A stretch of 64,000 bases of DNA from the NCBI RefSeq assembly GCF_018138715.1, contig NZ_JAGSHX010000006.1, positions 7,874,001 to 7,938,000 of the forward strand, given 5' to 3'. Both the position numbers and the translations under genes were made by a program. Below the pieces are notes generated by a model. The model worked only from the letters and a program-made list of their open reading frames with translations, did no database searches and was not told where the DNA came from. This DNA comes from Streptomyces asiaticus (GTDB taxonomy: Bacteria; Actinomycetota; Actinomycetes; Streptomycetales; Streptomycetaceae). Shown in pieces: positions 1 to 9,860 of this stretch; position 1 is the stretch's first letter; every line of letters begins with the position of its first letter.

Positions 1-2
1 GC

Positions 3-1634
3 TCCACCCTGGACCTCGCGCAGGTCGCCCATGAACTGGCCGACGTGGCCGTCCCCCGGGTCGCCGATTTCGTCGGCGTCGACCTGCTCACCTTTCTCGA
101 CCAGGGTGAGGAACCCCCCTCGGGCCCGCTGTCCGGTCCCATCACCATGCGCCGCGCCGCCCATCGCTCCGTCCTTCCCGGAACCCCGGAGGCCGTGGCC
201 GGCGTGGGCGAACTGGACACCCACCCGGAGTCTTCACCGTCGGCCGAATGCCTGGCCGAGGGCCGGGCCATCCTCTACCAGGTGACCGACGACCTCATGG
301 TCCGGTGGGACACCCTCGATCCGGTACGGGCCGCCCGGATCCGGGAGTACGGGATCCACTCGGAGCTGGTGGTGCCGATGCGCACCCGCGGTGTCACCCT
401 TGGCGTGGTGTTCTTCGCTCGCCACCGGACGCCGGTGCCGTTCGACGAGGACGACCTGCTGCTGGCCGAGGAAATCACGGCCCGAGCGGCCGTCTGTGTG
501 GACAACACCCGCCGCTATCTGCGCGAGCGCATGACGGCCAGGGCTCTGCAGCGCAATCTGCTGCCGCGGCGCCTGCCCGACCTGGCCGCGGTGGAGGTCA
601 CCTCGCGCTATCTGCCCTCGGAAACCTGGGCCGGCGTGGGCGGCGACTGGTTCGACGTGATCCCGCTCTCCGGCGCTCGCGCCGCCCTGGTGGTCGGCGA
701 CACCGTGGGCCGCGGCGTCGAGTCGTCCGCCATCATGGGGCGGCTGCGCAGCGCCATATGCACCCTGGCCGATATCGATCTGCCGCCCGGCGAGTTGCTC
801 ACCCACCTCGACGATCTCGTGCCCCGGCTGGCCGCCGAGGACGATCCCGAACCCCCCGAGGCCACCGGCGCCACCTGCCTGTACGCGGTCTACGACCCGG
901 TCTCCCGCCACTGCACGATCGCCAGCGCCGGCCACCCCCCGCCCGTCGTGGTCACCCCGGACGGCAGCGCCGACATCCTCGACGTCCCCAACGGCCCGCC
1001 CCTCGGCCTCAGCACCTTGCCCTTCGAGGCGGTCGAGACCGAACTGTCCGAGGGCAGTGTCCTCGCCCTCTACACCGACGGTCTGGTCGAGGGCCACGAC
1101 CGCGCGATCGACGAGGGACTGGAGGCGCTGTGCGAGGCCCTGGCCCAGCCGAGCCCGTCCCTGGGCACCCTCGGCGACACCGTCCTGCGGACTCTGCTCC
1201 CCGCCCGCCCCGAAGACGATGTCGCCCTGCTCCTCGCCCGCGCCCGGGCCCTCGGCCCCGACCGGGTCGCCACCTGGGAGATCCCCCCGGAACCCGCCGT
1301 CGTCTCCCGGATCCGGCGGGAGGTCACCGCCCGACTGATGGACTGGGGACTGGAGAAGCTGGTCCTCACCACCGAGCTGGTCGTCAGCGAACTGGTCACC
1401 AACGCGATCCGCTACGGTCGCCCGCCCATCCGGCTGCGCCTGATCCGCGACCGCGCGCTCATCTGCGAGGTCTCCGACTTCAGCAGCACGGCACCGCATC
1501 TGCGCCGGGCCCGCGCGCTCGACGAGGGCGGCCGCGGCCTCTTCCTGGTGGCCCAACTCGCCCAGCGCTGGGGCACTCGCCTGGAGGTCCATGGCAAGAC
1601 CATCTGGGCCGAGCAGGACCTCTCCGACGACTGA
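3..1634 (+). CDS. GAF / SpoIIE-type PP2C phosphatase / HATPase regulator, 5'-truncated by the window edge
   Basis: The reading frame is already open at base 3, so the start codon lies before the window. The visible part has three regions: a GAF-like sensor (about the first 160 codons), a SpoIIE-type PP2C serine phosphatase with the metal-binding motifs GDWFDV and VVGDTVGRG, and a C-terminal histidine-kinase-like ATPase of the anti-sigma-factor (RsbW) class with the N-box ELVTNAIRYG and the G-box DEGGRGLFL. Proteins of this architecture are abundant in Streptomyces and act in partner-switching control of sigma factors: the phosphatase dephosphorylates an anti-anti-sigma protein and the ATPase domain can phosphorylate or sequester it. 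No partner gene is visible here, so the target is unknown. The ATPase domain sits at the extreme C-terminus, a common order for this class. Confidence 0.88.
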   Translation, partial: STLDLAQVAHELADVAVPRVADFVGVDLLTFLDQGEEPPSGPLSGPITMRRAAHRSVLPGTPEAVAGVGELDTHPESSPSAECLAEGRAILYQVTDDLMVRWDTLDPVRAARIREYGIHSELVVPMRTRGVTLGVVFFARHRTPVPFDEDDLLLAEEITARAAVCVDNTRRYLRERMTARALQRNLLPRRLPDLAAVEVTSRYLPSETWAGVGGDWFDVIPLSGARAALVVGDTVGRGVESSAIMGRLRSAICTLADIDLPPGELLTHLDDLVPRLAAEDDPEPPEATGATCLYAVYDPVSRHCTIASAGHPPPVVVTPDGSADILDVPNGPPLGLSTLPFEAVETELSEGSVLALYTDGLVEGHDRAIDEGLEALCEALAQPSPSLGTLGDTVLRTLLPARPEDDVALLLARARALGPDRVATWEIPPEPAVVSRIRREVTARLMDWGLEKLVLTTELVVSELVTNAIRYGRPPIRLRLIRDRALICEVSDFSSTAPHLRRARALDEGGRGLFLVAQLAQRWGTRLEVHGKTIWAEQDLSDD

Positions 1635-1861
1635 GCGGGTCCGAGGGCGCCGCCCCACCACCCCTGCCGGCTGCGGTCGCGTTCGAAGTGCCCGGGTGAG
1701 ACCGTGGAGGACAGGGCGACCCGTCTCTCACGGAACGCGCCGCCATCGCAGCGGGCCGCAGGACATGACGGCCTCGCCACCCTTCCATCCACCATCATTC
1801 GCGGCCTCGGGCCGGGTGACGGCAGTGGTCGCATGCGTGTGGTGGTGAGCGAGGAGTGATC

Positions 1862-3031
1862 ATGAAAGCAGCTGTATACGAAGGACCACGGAACGTCGCG
1901 GTCGAGGAGAAGCCCGACCCGAAGATCGAGCACCCCTGCGACGCGATCGTCAAAATCACCACCACCAATATCTGCGGCTCCGATCTGCACATGTACGAAG
2001 GGCGTACGTCGTTCGAGAAGGGCCGCATCTTCGGGCACGAGAACCTGGGGCAGGTCATCGAGGTCGGCTCGGCGGTCAGAAAGCTCAAGGTCGGCATGTA
2101 TGTGGTGCTGCCGTTCAACATCGCCTGCGGCTTCTGCAAACAGTGCGAGCGCGGCTTGACCAACTACTGCCTGACCATGCAGCCGGAGCCCTCGGCCGCC
2201 GGAGCCGCTTACGGCTTCGCGGACATGGGGCCGTACCAGGGCGGCCAGGCCGAGTTCCTGCGCGTGCCGTACGCGGACTTCAACGCGCTGCGGCTGGGCG
2301 AGGACGCCGAAGAGCGCCAGACGGACTACGTGATGCTGGCCGATATCTTCCCCACCGGCTACCACGCCACCGAGATGGCGGGCGTCAAGCCCGGGGACCA
2401 GACCGTCATCTACGGTGCGGGTCCCGTGGGGCTGATGGCGGCCTACTCGGCGGTGATCAAGGGTGCTGGACGGGTGTGGGTGTGCGACTTCCACACCGAT
2501 CGGCTGCGCAAGGCCGAGGAGATCGGCGCCATGCCGATCGACATGCGCGAGCAGGACCCGGGTGAGGTCATCAAGGAAGCCACTTTGGGGCTCGGCGCCG
2601 ACAACGGCTGCGAGTGCGTCGGCTACCAGGCCCATGACCCGTCGGGCCACGAGGACGCCTCCCGCACGATGAACAGCCTGATCGAGAACGTCCGCTTCAC
2701 CGGGTGCATCGGCGTGGTGGGCGTGTTCGTCCCCGAGGACCCGGGCGGCAGGGAAGCCCAGCCCCAGATCGGCGACTTCGAGGCCAAGGGCCAGGTGCCC
2801 ATCGACTGGGGCAAGCTGTGGTTCAAGGGCCAGAAGGTCGGCACCGGCCAGGCACCGGTGAAGAGGTACAACCGCCGGCTGCGCGACCTGATCGCCGGGG
2901 GCAAGGCCAAGCCCAGCTGGGTGGTCTCCCATGAGCTTCCGCTGGACCAGGCCCCCGACGCCTATGACCACTTCGACCGCCGGGACGAGGGCTGGACCAA
3001 GGTCACCCTGCACCCGGACGGTTCCGGCTGA
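1862..3031 (+). CDS. zinc-dependent alcohol dehydrogenase, glutathione-independent formaldehyde dehydrogenase-like
   Basis: A 389-residue medium-chain dehydrogenase/reductase. Catalytic-zinc motifs are visible near the N-terminus (NICGSDLHMY, then GHENLGQVIEVGS). The structural-zinc cysteine cluster is CGFCKQCERGLTNYC, and the NAD-binding glycine motif is IYGAGPVGLMA. The length and the long insert after the Rossmann domain fit the glutathione-independent formaldehyde dehydrogenase family, which oxidises formaldehyde or other small aldehydes and alcohols with NAD. I chose the ATG at 1862 because GAGGAG (1851-1856) lies five bases upstream; an in-frame GTG at 1856 overlaps that ribosome site and is less likely. 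It lies about 320 bp upstream of the chaperone operon in the same direction and may belong functionally with it (aldehyde detoxification under stress), but the gap suggests a separate transcript. The substrate is inferred from family only. Confidence 0.87.
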   Translation: MKAAVYEGPRNVAVEEKPDPKIEHPCDAIVKITTTNICGSDLHMYEGRTSFEKGRIFGHENLGQVIEVGSAVRKLKVGMYVVLPFNIACGFCKQCERGLTNYCLTMQPEPSAAGAAYGFADMGPYQGGQAEFLRVPYADFNALRLGEDAEERQTDYVMLADIFPTGYHATEMAGVKPGDQTVIYGAGPVGLMAAYSAVIKGAGRVWVCDFHTDRLRKAEEIGAMPIDMREQDPGEVIKEATLGLGADNGCECVGYQAHDPSGHEDASRTMNSLIENVRFTGCIGVVGVFVPEDPGGREAQPQIGDFEAKGQVPIDWGKLWFKGQKVGTGQAPVKRYNRRLRDLIAGGKAKPSWVVSHELPLDQAPDAYDHFDRRDEGWTKVTLHPDGSG

Positions 3032-3350
3032 CCCGGCGGCCGGGCGCCGCTGTCCCGGTGCCCCCGAGGCCCACGGGGCCGGGGCGCATCCTGGCCGCGC
3101 GGGGCGGCCGTCCTTGCCCGGGCCGGCCTGGGAAGCGGCGAGCCGGTCTGCCCGGGTGTGGGTCGCCCGGATCGCGCCCGCTCGTACCTGTCCTCGGTGG
3201 CGGTCTGGGGCGGCGAAATGAGACCCCACAAGCGCGGGCGTTCGTGCGTCCGATTTGTCACCCTTGGGGAGAGAGCCTGCTAACCGATCCCGCTTCCGCG
3301 GCCGTCTGGGCAGTGCATGTGGCCCGGGGCCGCCCCTGGAAGGAGTTGCC
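3032..3350. other. intergenic region upstream of dnaK
   Basis: No gene is supported in these 319 bases. A weak promoter candidate is TTGTCA at 3255-3260 with a poor -10 (TGCTAA) 17 bases later. I looked for the HspR operator (inverted CTTGAGT half-sites seven bases apart) that controls the canonical Streptomyces dnaK operon and found only an isolated CTTGGGG at 3263-3269, with no second half-site. Control by HspR is therefore not supported. Confidence 0.4.
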
Positions 3351-5270
3351 ATGGCCAAGGCAGTCGGTATCGACCTGGGTACCACCAACTCGGTGATCGC
3401 CGCGTGGGAAGGCGGTGAGGCCTCGGTCGTTCCGAATTCCGAGGGAAGCCGCACCACACCGTCGGTGGTGGCTTTCACCGATACCGGTGAGCGGCTGGTG
3501 GGGCAGTTGGCCCGGCGCCAGGCGATCCTCAATCCCAAGGGCACCATCTACTCGGCCAAGCGGTTCATCGGCCGTCACTATGACGAGGTTTCCGACGAGG
3601 CCAGGGCGGTGGCCTATGACGTCGTCCCGGACGAGGGGGGGCTGGCCCGCTTCAAGGTGGGTGAGAAGCTGTACTCGCCGGAGGAGATCAGTGCGCAGGT
3701 GCTGCGCAAGCTGGCTGACGACGCCGGGAAGCAGCTGGGGGAGCGGGTGACCGAGGCGGTCATCACGGTGCCCGCGTATTTCAACGATGCTCAGCGCAGT
3801 GCGACCAAGGATGCGGGGGAGATCGCCGGTCTGAAGGTGCTGCGGATCATCAACGAGCCGACCGCGGCTGCCCTCGCCTACGGTCTGGACAAGAAGGGTC
3901 ATGAGACTGTCCTGGTCTTCGACCTCGGTGGCGGCACCTTCGATGTGTCCATTCTGGATGTCGGGGACGGGGTGGTGGAGGTCCGCTCCACGGCGGGTGA
4001 CAGTCATCTGGGCGGGGACGATTTCGACCGGCGGCTGGTCGATCATCTTGCCGATGGGTTCCAGCGGGAGAACGGGATTGATCTGCGTCGGGACCCGCAG
4101 GCGTTGCAGCGGCTCTTCGAGGCCGCGGAGAAGGCCAAGACCGAGCTGAGTTCGGTGGCCCGGACCCAGGTCAGTCTGCCGTTTATCACCGCGGATGCTT
4201 CCGGTCCGAAGCATTTGACCGAGACGGTGATGCGGTCCACGTTCGAGCAGATCACCGGGGATCTGGTGGAGCGGTGTCTGGGCCCGGTGCGGCAGGCCAT
4301 GGGCGATGCCAAGGTGGGTGAGAGTGATATCGATGAGGTGATCCTGGTCGGTGGCTCGACCCGGATGCCCGCTGTGCAGGCTCTGGTCCGCCGGATGACC
4401 GGTGGCAAGGAGCCGAATATGAGCGTCAATCCCGATGAGGTGGTGGCGCTGGGTGCGGCGATCCAGGCCGGGGTGCTCAAGGGTGAGGTCAAGGATGTCC
4501 TGCTGCTGGATGTGACGCCGTTGTCGCTGGGTGTGGAGACCCGTGGCGGTGTGATGACGAAGATCATTGACCGGAACACCACGATTCCGGTGCGCCGCAC
4601 TGAGACGTTCTCCACGGCTGAGGACAATCAGCAGGCTGTGGACATCGTGATCCTTCAGGGTGAGCGTGAGCGGGCTGCTGACAACCGGGTGCTCGGCCGG
4701 TTCCAGCTGACCGGTATCCGTCCGGCGCCGCGTGGTGAGCCGCAGGTGGAGGTGACCTTCGATATCGACGCCAACGGCATCCTCAACGTCACGGCGCGGG
4801 ACAGGGACACCGGCAAGGAGCAGTCCGTTCAGATCAGTGAGACGGGCAATCTCGACCGTGGGGAGGTGGAGCGGATGGTCCAGGAGGCCGAGCGCAACCG
4901 TGGTGAGGATCAGGCGCTGCGTGAGGCGGTGGACGCGCGCAATGAGCTGGATGCCGCCGCTTACCAGGTCGAGAAGCGGCTCGCTGAACTGGGCGACGCG
5001 GTGCCCTCCCATGAGAGATCGCGCGCCGAGATGCTGGTGCACGATGCCCGCGAGGCGGTCAGGGACGAGGCCGGTGTCGATCGGACCAGGCCGCTGGCCT
5101 CCGAGCTCCAGCAGGTCTACGCGGGGCTCCAGGCCCACGAGCCCGCGGGCGCGGGTGCCGGCGCGGCAGGCGGCGAGGCCGGACCCGGGGGAGCGCAGGG
5201 CTCCGGGCCGGGTCAAGACGGTGAGGGCGTCGACGAAGACGTGATCGACGCCGAGTTCGACAAGGGCTGA
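3351..5270 (+). CDS. dnaK: Hsp70 chaperone DnaK
   Basis: A 639-residue Hsp70, the normal DnaK length. The N-terminal ATPase domain starts with [14 protein letters not shown] and includes the phosphate-2 loop [12 protein letters not shown] and the adenosine motif VGGSTRMP. The conserved linker [12 protein letters not shown] leads into the substrate-binding domain, and the C-terminus is Gly/Ala-rich and ends in an acidic tail (DEDVIDAEF). The start is the ATG at 3351 with AAGGAG at 3340-3345. It heads the run dnaK-grpE-dnaJ-cbpM-clpB with very short gaps, so it should be co-transcribed with its own co-chaperones. It is probably a second DnaK system, because the usual Streptomyces dnaK operon ends with hspR, which is not here. 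Codon use in much of this gene (many GGT, GAT, CGT) is less C-ending than in grpE and dnaJ next door. Confidence 0.97.
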   Translation: MAKAVGIDLGTTNSVIAAWEGGEASVVPNSEGSRTTPSVVAFTDTGERLVGQLARRQAILNPKGTIYSAKRFIGRHYDEVSDEARAVAYDVVPDEGGLARFKVGEKLYSPEEISAQVLRKLADDAGKQLGERVTEAVITVPAYFNDAQRSATKDAGEIAGLKVLRIINEPTAAALAYGLDKKGHETVLVFDLGGGTFDVSILDVGDGVVEVRSTAGDSHLGGDDFDRRLVDHLADGFQRENGIDLRRDPQALQRLFEAAEKAKTELSSVARTQVSLPFITADASGPKHLTETVMRSTFEQITGDLVERCLGPVRQAMGDAKVGESDIDEVILVGGSTRMPAVQALVRRMTGGKEPNMSVNPDEVVALGAAIQAGVLKGEVKDVLLLDVTPLSLGVETRGGVMTKIIDRNTTIPVRRTETFSTAEDNQQAVDIVILQGERERAADNRVLGRFQLTGIRPAPRGEPQVEVTFDIDANGILNVTARDRDTGKEQSVQISETGNLDRGEVERMVQEAERNRGEDQALREAVDARNELDAAAYQVEKRLAELGDAVPSHERSRAEMLVHDAREAVRDEAGVDRTRPLASELQQVYAGLQAHEPAGAGAGAAGGEAGPGGAQGSGPGQDGEGVDEDVIDAEFDKG

Positions 5271-5280
5271 GGCGGCTGAG

Positions 5281-5859
5281 GTGTCCAACCAACCACAGGA
5301 GCGCTCTCCGGTGCCGGAGAGCGAGCAGGATCTGCCCACTCCCGAGCGGGACCAGTCGGGTCCGCCCCGGGAGCCTGGCCCGGACGCGGCCGGAGGGCCC
5401 GTCCCGCCTACCGGCGAGGGGGCCGGGCATGAGGCGGCTCTGGAAGAGCTCGAGGACAAGTGGCGCCGGGCCTTGGCCGATCTGGAGAATCTGCGCAAGC
5501 GCCATGCCAGGGAGTTGGAGCGGGAGCGGGCCGCCGAGCGGGCCCGTACGGCGGCGGCCCTGCTGCCCGTGATCGACAACCTCGAGCTGGCCCTCTCCCA
5601 CGCCGAGGCCGATCCCGGCTCGATCGTGGAGGGCGTCAGGGCCATCCACGACCAGGCCGTGGACACCCTGTCCCGGCTCGGCTACGAGCGGGAGGCCGAG
5701 ACGGGGGTGCCGTTCGATCCGGCCCGGCACGAGGTGGTCGGCGTGGTCGAGGACCCCGACGCGGAACCGGGCACCGTGGTCCAGGTGCTGCGCCCCGGCT
5801 ACGGGAAGGCCGACAAACAGCTGAGGCCGGTGGCCGTGGCCGTGGCGAAGCGGGAGTGA
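5281..5859 (+). CDS. grpE: nucleotide exchange factor GrpE
   Basis: A 192-residue GrpE. It has a variable acidic/proline-rich N-terminus, a coiled-coil section (about residues 45-85, with DLENLRKRHARELERE), and the C-terminal beta domain with the family motifs GVRAIHDQ, GVPFDPARHE and LRPGYGK. It releases ADP from DnaK and so resets the chaperone cycle. The start is GTG at 5281, ten bases after the dnaK stop codon, which implies coupled translation. It lies between dnaK and dnaJ in the classical order. Nothing is truncated. Confidence 0.95.
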   Translation: MSNQPQERSPVPESEQDLPTPERDQSGPPREPGPDAAGGPVPPTGEGAGHEAALEELEDKWRRALADLENLRKRHARELERERAAERARTAAALLPVIDNLELALSHAEADPGSIVEGVRAIHDQAVDTLSRLGYEREAETGVPFDPARHEVVGVVEDPDAEPGTVVQVLRPGYGKADKQLRPVAVAVAKRE

Positions 5860-5866
5860 GACGGCC

Positions 5867-6835
5867 ATGGCACGGGACTACTACGAGGTGCTGGGGGTGT
5901 CCCGGGGCGCGGGCCAGGACGAGATCCAGCAGGCGTTCCGCACCCAGGCCCGCAAGTACCACCCGGATGTGAACAAGGACCCGAACGCCGAGGAGCGGTT
6001 CAAGGAGCTCAACGACGCCTACAGCGTGCTCTCCGACCCGAAGACCCGGGCCCGCTATGACCGGTTCGGCGAGGACTACCGCAAGATCCCCGAGGACTGG
6101 GAGGAGCGGGTCGGCGCCGGTGTCGGCGGCGGAGGCGGCGGATTCCGCGGCTGGACGACCTCCGGGGACGGGGACCGGGTCCGGTTCGTCCGTGGCTTCG
6201 GCGACGACGTCGCGGGCGGCGGAGTGGACTTCGAGGACCTGTTCGGCGCGTTCTTCGGCGGCGGCATGGGGGGCCGGGGCGGAGGCCGCATGGACATCCC
6301 CGGGGCCGACCAGGAGGCGGAGCTGCCGCTCACCGTCGAGGACGCGTACCACGGCGGCCGCCGCACCGTCACCCTGGCCGGGCCGACGGGGCAGCGCAGC
6401 TTCGAGGTCGACGTACCGCCCGGCGTCGTGGATGGCCAGCGCATCCGGCTGGCCGGGCAGGGCGGCCGGGGCACCGGTGACGCACCGGCCGGGGATCTGT
6501 ATCTGCGGGTGCGGATCCTGCCGCATCCGCGGTTCCGGCTGGAGGGCCGGAACGTCCACGTCCACCTTCCGGTGTCCCCCTGGGAAGCCGCGCTCGGCGC
6601 GACCGTCCCCGTACCCACGCCCGGCGGCACCGCCAAGGTGACCGTCCCGCCCGGCACCTCCACCGGCCGCAAGCTGCGGCTGCGCGGCGAGGGCATGCCC
6701 AACCCCCGCGGCCCCGACGGCGATCTGTACGCCGAGATCCGCATCATGGTGCCGCCCCACCCCGGCGCCCGGGAGCGGGAGCTGTTCGAGGAGCTGGGCC
6801 GCACCTCCTCCTTCGACCCCAGGAGTGAGCGATGA
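5867..6835 (+). CDS. dnaJ: DnaJ/CbpA-type J-domain co-chaperone without zinc finger
   Basis: A 322-residue J protein. The J domain occupies residues 1-70 with the HPD motif at 32-34 that stimulates DnaK ATPase. A Gly/Phe-rich linker with many glycine runs follows (about 85-145), then two C-terminal beta-sandwich substrate-binding domains. The four CxxCxGxG zinc repeats of type I DnaJ are absent, so this is a type II (CbpA/Hsp40-B) protein. It starts eight bases after grpE. The next gene starts inside its stop codon (ATGA at 6832-6835). Having a CbpA-type J protein followed by a CbpM-like modulator recalls the enterobacterial cbpA-cbpM pair. Confidence 0.93.
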   Translation: MARDYYEVLGVSRGAGQDEIQQAFRTQARKYHPDVNKDPNAEERFKELNDAYSVLSDPKTRARYDRFGEDYRKIPEDWEERVGAGVGGGGGGFRGWTTSGDGDRVRFVRGFGDDVAGGGVDFEDLFGAFFGGGMGGRGGGRMDIPGADQEAELPLTVEDAYHGGRRTVTLAGPTGQRSFEVDVPPGVVDGQRIRLAGQGGRGTGDAPAGDLYLRVRILPHPRFRLEGRNVHVHLPVSPWEAALGATVPVPTPGGTAKVTVPPGTSTGRKLRLRGEGMPNPRGPDGDLYAEIRIMVPPHPGARERELFEELGRTSSFDPRSER

Positions 6836-7200
6836 GCACGCACGCGACCACGGCGCGGACGGACACGAGATACGCGCCCGTCCCGACCATCCACTACGAC
6901 CTGGTGCCCGCCCGCAGGCTCTCGCTTGAGACCGTGGCCCGTCGCACCGGGCTCCATCCCGACCTGGTGGCGAGGTTCGTCGCCCTCGGCCTGATCGACG
7001 CCGAGCGTGACCACGCGGGGCGGCTGGTGTTCGCCCTCGACGCCCCGGCGGCGCTGGGCCGCGTCGAGCGGCTGCACACCGGGCTCTGCCTGAACTACGC
7101 CTCCATCGGCCTGGTGCTCGATCTGCTCGACCGCATTGACCGGCTCGAAGCCGCACTGCGCCGCAGCGGCGTGAGGAGTGATCAACCGTCATGGACATGA
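6832..7200 (+). CDS. CbpM-like chaperone modulator (MerR-type HTH fold)
   Basis: A 122-residue protein with an N-terminal helix-turn-helix-like segment ([25 protein letters not shown], shown here only as residues about 30-54) and a C-terminal helix [16 protein letters not shown]. The arrangement fits the CbpM family, which binds the J domain of CbpA and blocks its interaction with DnaK; it is related in fold to MerR and to HspR. It overlaps the dnaJ stop by four bases and its own 3' end overlaps the clpB start at 7191, so it is translationally embedded between the two chaperones. In the canonical Streptomyces dnaK operon this slot holds HspR, a repressor. This protein lacks HspR's typical YxISVAAxL start, so CbpM-type protein-protein control is more likely, though DNA binding cannot be excluded. 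Confidence 0.75.
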   Translation: MSTHATTARTDTRYAPVPTIHYDLVPARRLSLETVARRTGLHPDLVARFVALGLIDAERDHAGRLVFALDAPAALGRVERLHTGLCLNYASIGLVLDLLDRIDRLEAALRRSGVRSDQPSWT

Positions 7201-9854
7201 ACCGTCTCACCCAGAAGTCCCAGGAAGCCCTCCAGAACGCCCAGACCACTGCGATGCGGTTCGGGCACACCGAAGTCGACGGCGAGCACCTGCTGTTCGC
7301 ACTCCTCGACCAGCCGGAGGGTCTGATCCCGCGACTGGTCACCCAGGTGGGTGCCGATCCCGAGGCGATGCGCACCCTGCTGGAGGCCGAGCTGGCGCGC
7401 AAGCCCAGGGTCACCGGCCCTGGGGCTGCCCCTGGGCAGGTCTTCGTCACTCAGCGGTTGGCCCAGGTGTTGGACACTGCTGAGCGGGAGGCGAAGCGTC
7501 TGAAGGATGAGTACGTTTCGGTGGAGCATCTGGTGCTCGCGCTTGCCGAGGAGGGGTCCGGCACGGTGGCGGGGCGGGTGCTCAAGGAGCATGGTGTCAC
7601 CAAGGAGGCGTTCCTGGGCGCGCTCACGCAGGTGCGTGGCAGTCAGCGGGTTACCTCTGCCAATCCCGAGGTGGCGTATGAGGCGCTGGAGAAGTACGGC
7701 CGGGATCTGGTTCTGGAGGCCCGCTCGGGCAAGCTGGATCCGGTGATCGGGCGGGATGCCGAGATCCGCCGGGTCACCCAGATCCTCAGCCGCAAGTCGA
7801 AGAACAACCCCGTACTCATTGGTGATCCGGGTGTCGGCAAGACGGCCATTGTGGAGGGTCTGGCTCAGCGCATTGTGCGTGGTGACGTGCCCGAGGGGCT
7901 GCGTGACAAGACGGTCTTCGCTCTGGACATGGGCTCGCTGGTGGCGGGTGCGAAGTACCGGGGGGAGTTCGAGGAGCGGCTCAAGGCCGTGCTCACCGAG
8001 GTCACCTCGGCCCAGGGGCGGATCCTGCTGTTCGTCGACGAGCTGCACACCGTGGTCGGGGCGGGGGCGGCCGAGGGTGCCATGGATGCCGGGAACATGC
8101 TCAAGCCGATGCTGGCCCGCGGTGAGCTGCACATGATCGGCGCGACCACGCTCGATGAGTACCGCAAGCACATCGAGAAGGATGCCGCGCTGGAGCGCCG
8201 TTTCCAGATGGTGCTGGTGGACGAGCCGAGTGTGGAGGACACCATCTCGATCCTGCGCGGTCTGCGGGAGCGGCTTGAGGTCTTCCATGGTGTCAAGATC
8301 CAGGACACCGCGCTGGTCTCCGCCGCAACCCTCAGCCACCGCTACATCAGCGACCGGTTCCTTCCCGACAAGGCCATCGACCTGGTGGACGAGGCCTGTG
8401 CCCGGCTGCGTACCGAGATCGATTCCATGCCCGCCGAGCTGGATGAGGTCACCCGCCGGGTCACCCGGCTGGAGATCGAGGAGGCCGCGCTCGCCAAGGA
8501 GAGCGACCCGGCCAGCCGGCAGCGGCTGGAGGAGCTGCGCCGGGAGCTGGCCGATCTGCGCGCCGAGGCCGACGCCAAACACGCCCAGTGGGAGGCCGAG
8601 CGGCAGTCCATCCGCCGGGTGCAGGAGCTGCGCCGGGAGCTGGAGGAGGTGCGCCGCGAGGCCGAGGAGGCCGAGCGCGCCTACGACCTCAACCGCGCCG
8701 CCGAACTGCGCTACGGCAGACTCCAGGAACTTCACGCCAGGCTGGCCGCCGAGGAGGAGCAGCTGGCCGCCAGGCAGGGCGCGCACCGGCTGCTGCGCGA
8801 GGTGGTCACCGAGGAGGAGATCGCCGACATCGTCTCCGCCTGGACCGGGATCCCGGTCTCCCGCCTGAAGGAGGGTGAGCGGGAGAAGCTGCTGCGCCTG
8901 GATGAGATCCTCCAGGAGCGGGTCATCGGCCAGGACGAGGCGGTCAAGCTGGTCTCCGACGCCATCATCCGGGCCCGCTCGGGCATCCGGGACCCGCGCC
9001 GCCCGATCGGCTCGTTCATCTTCCTCGGCCCCACCGGCGTGGGGAAGACCGAGCTGGCCAAGACGCTGGCGGCCGCGCTCTTCGACACCGAGGAGAACAT
9101 GATCCGCCTGGACATGAGCGAGTACCAGGAGCGGCACACCGTCAGCCGGCTGGTCGGCGCCCCGCCGGGATACGTCGGCTACGAGGAGGGCGGCCAGCTC
9201 ACCGAGGCGGTGCGGCGCAAACCGTACTCGGTCCTGCTCCTGGACGAGATCGAGAAGGCACACACCGATGTCTTCAACACCCTGCTCCAGGTCCTGGACG
9301 ACGGCCGGATCACCGACGCCCAGGGGCGGCTGGTGGACTTCCGCAACACCGTGATCATCATGACCTCCAACATCGGTTCGGTCCACCTGCTGGACGGCGT
9401 CACCTCCGAGGGCGAGCTCAAGCCGGACGCCCGGAGCCTGGTGCTGAGCGAACTACGCGGCCACTTCCGCCCCGAGTTCCTCAACCGGGTCGATGACATC
9501 GTGCTGTTCAAGCCACTCGGCGAACCACAGATCGAACGGATCGTGGAGCTCCAGCTCGACGAGCTGCGCAAGCGCCTGGCCGAACGCCTGATCGCCCTCG
9601 ACCTCACCCCACAAGCCCGGAAGATCATCGCCCACCAGGGCTACGACCCGGTCTACGGCGCCCGCCCGCTGCGCCGCTACATCTCCCACGAGGTCGAGAC
9701 CCGCATCGGACGCGCCCTGCTACGCGGCGACGTCCAGGAAGGCACCACCGTCAAGGTCGACGGCCAACACGGCGAACTGGTGGTCACCTACGAACAGCCA
9801 TCGGGCGAGCACGTCGAGGAGCGAGCCCGGCAGGAAGTCGGAGAGGCGGCGTGA
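7191..9854 (+). CDS. clpB: ATP-dependent disaggregase ClpB (Hsp100)
   Basis: An 887-residue Hsp100 protein, slightly longer than usual. It has the N-terminal Clp repeat domain (1-150), AAA+ domain 1 with Walker A GDPGVGKT at 211-218, the long coiled-coil middle domain (about 410-545, rich in Glu/Arg/Leu) that defines ClpB against ClpA/C, and AAA+ domain 2 with Walker A GPTGVGKT at 613-620 and Walker [11 protein letters not shown]. It works with DnaK/DnaJ/GrpE to pull proteins out of aggregates. The ATG at 7191 lies inside the preceding gene; GAGGAG at 7173-7178 is 12 bases upstream. Codon choice changes within the gene: the first third after about base 7440 is relatively T-rich at third positions, while from about 8290 onward it is the usual C/G-ending pattern. 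Confidence 0.96.
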   Translation: MDMNRLTQKSQEALQNAQTTAMRFGHTEVDGEHLLFALLDQPEGLIPRLVTQVGADPEAMRTLLEAELARKPRVTGPGAAPGQVFVTQRLAQVLDTAEREAKRLKDEYVSVEHLVLALAEEGSGTVAGRVLKEHGVTKEAFLGALTQVRGSQRVTSANPEVAYEALEKYGRDLVLEARSGKLDPVIGRDAEIRRVTQILSRKSKNNPVLIGDPGVGKTAIVEGLAQRIVRGDVPEGLRDKTVFALDMGSLVAGAKYRGEFEERLKAVLTEVTSAQGRILLFVDELHTVVGAGAAEGAMDAGNMLKPMLARGELHMIGATTLDEYRKHIEKDAALERRFQMVLVDEPSVEDTISILRGLRERLEVFHGVKIQDTALVSAATLSHRYISDRFLPDKAIDLVDEACARLRTEIDSMPAELDEVTRRVTRLEIEEAALAKESDPASRQRLEELRRELADLRAEADAKHAQWEAERQSIRRVQELRRELEEVRREAEEAERAYDLNRAAELRYGRLQELHARLAAEEEQLAARQGAHRLLREVVTEEEIADIVSAWTGIPVSRLKEGEREKLLRLDEILQERVIGQDEAVKLVSDAIIRARSGIRDPRRPIGSFIFLGPTGVGKTELAKTLAAALFDTEENMIRLDMSEYQERHTVSRLVGAPPGYVGYEEGGQLTEAVRRKPYSVLLLDEIEKAHTDVFNTLLQVLDDGRITDAQGRLVDFRNTVIIMTSNIGSVHLLDGVTSEGELKPDARSLVLSELRGHFRPEFLNRVDDIVLFKPLGEPQIERIVELQLDELRKRLAERLIALDLTPQARKIIAHQGYDPVYGARPLRRYISHEVETRIGRALLRGDVQEGTTVKVDGQHGELVVTYEQPSGEHVEERARQEVGEAA

Positions 9855-9860
9855 CCGGCC

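Noticed and set aside
3200..3350. HspR operator before dnaK
   Set aside because: Only one CTTG-type half-site, no inverted partner at the required spacing.
3258..5666. 802-codon open frame on the minus strand opposite dnaK and grpE
   Set aside because: It is a shadow: high G+C at codon position 3 keeps the antisense frame open. No domain or ribosome site is recognisable, and the sense strand encodes clear dnaK.
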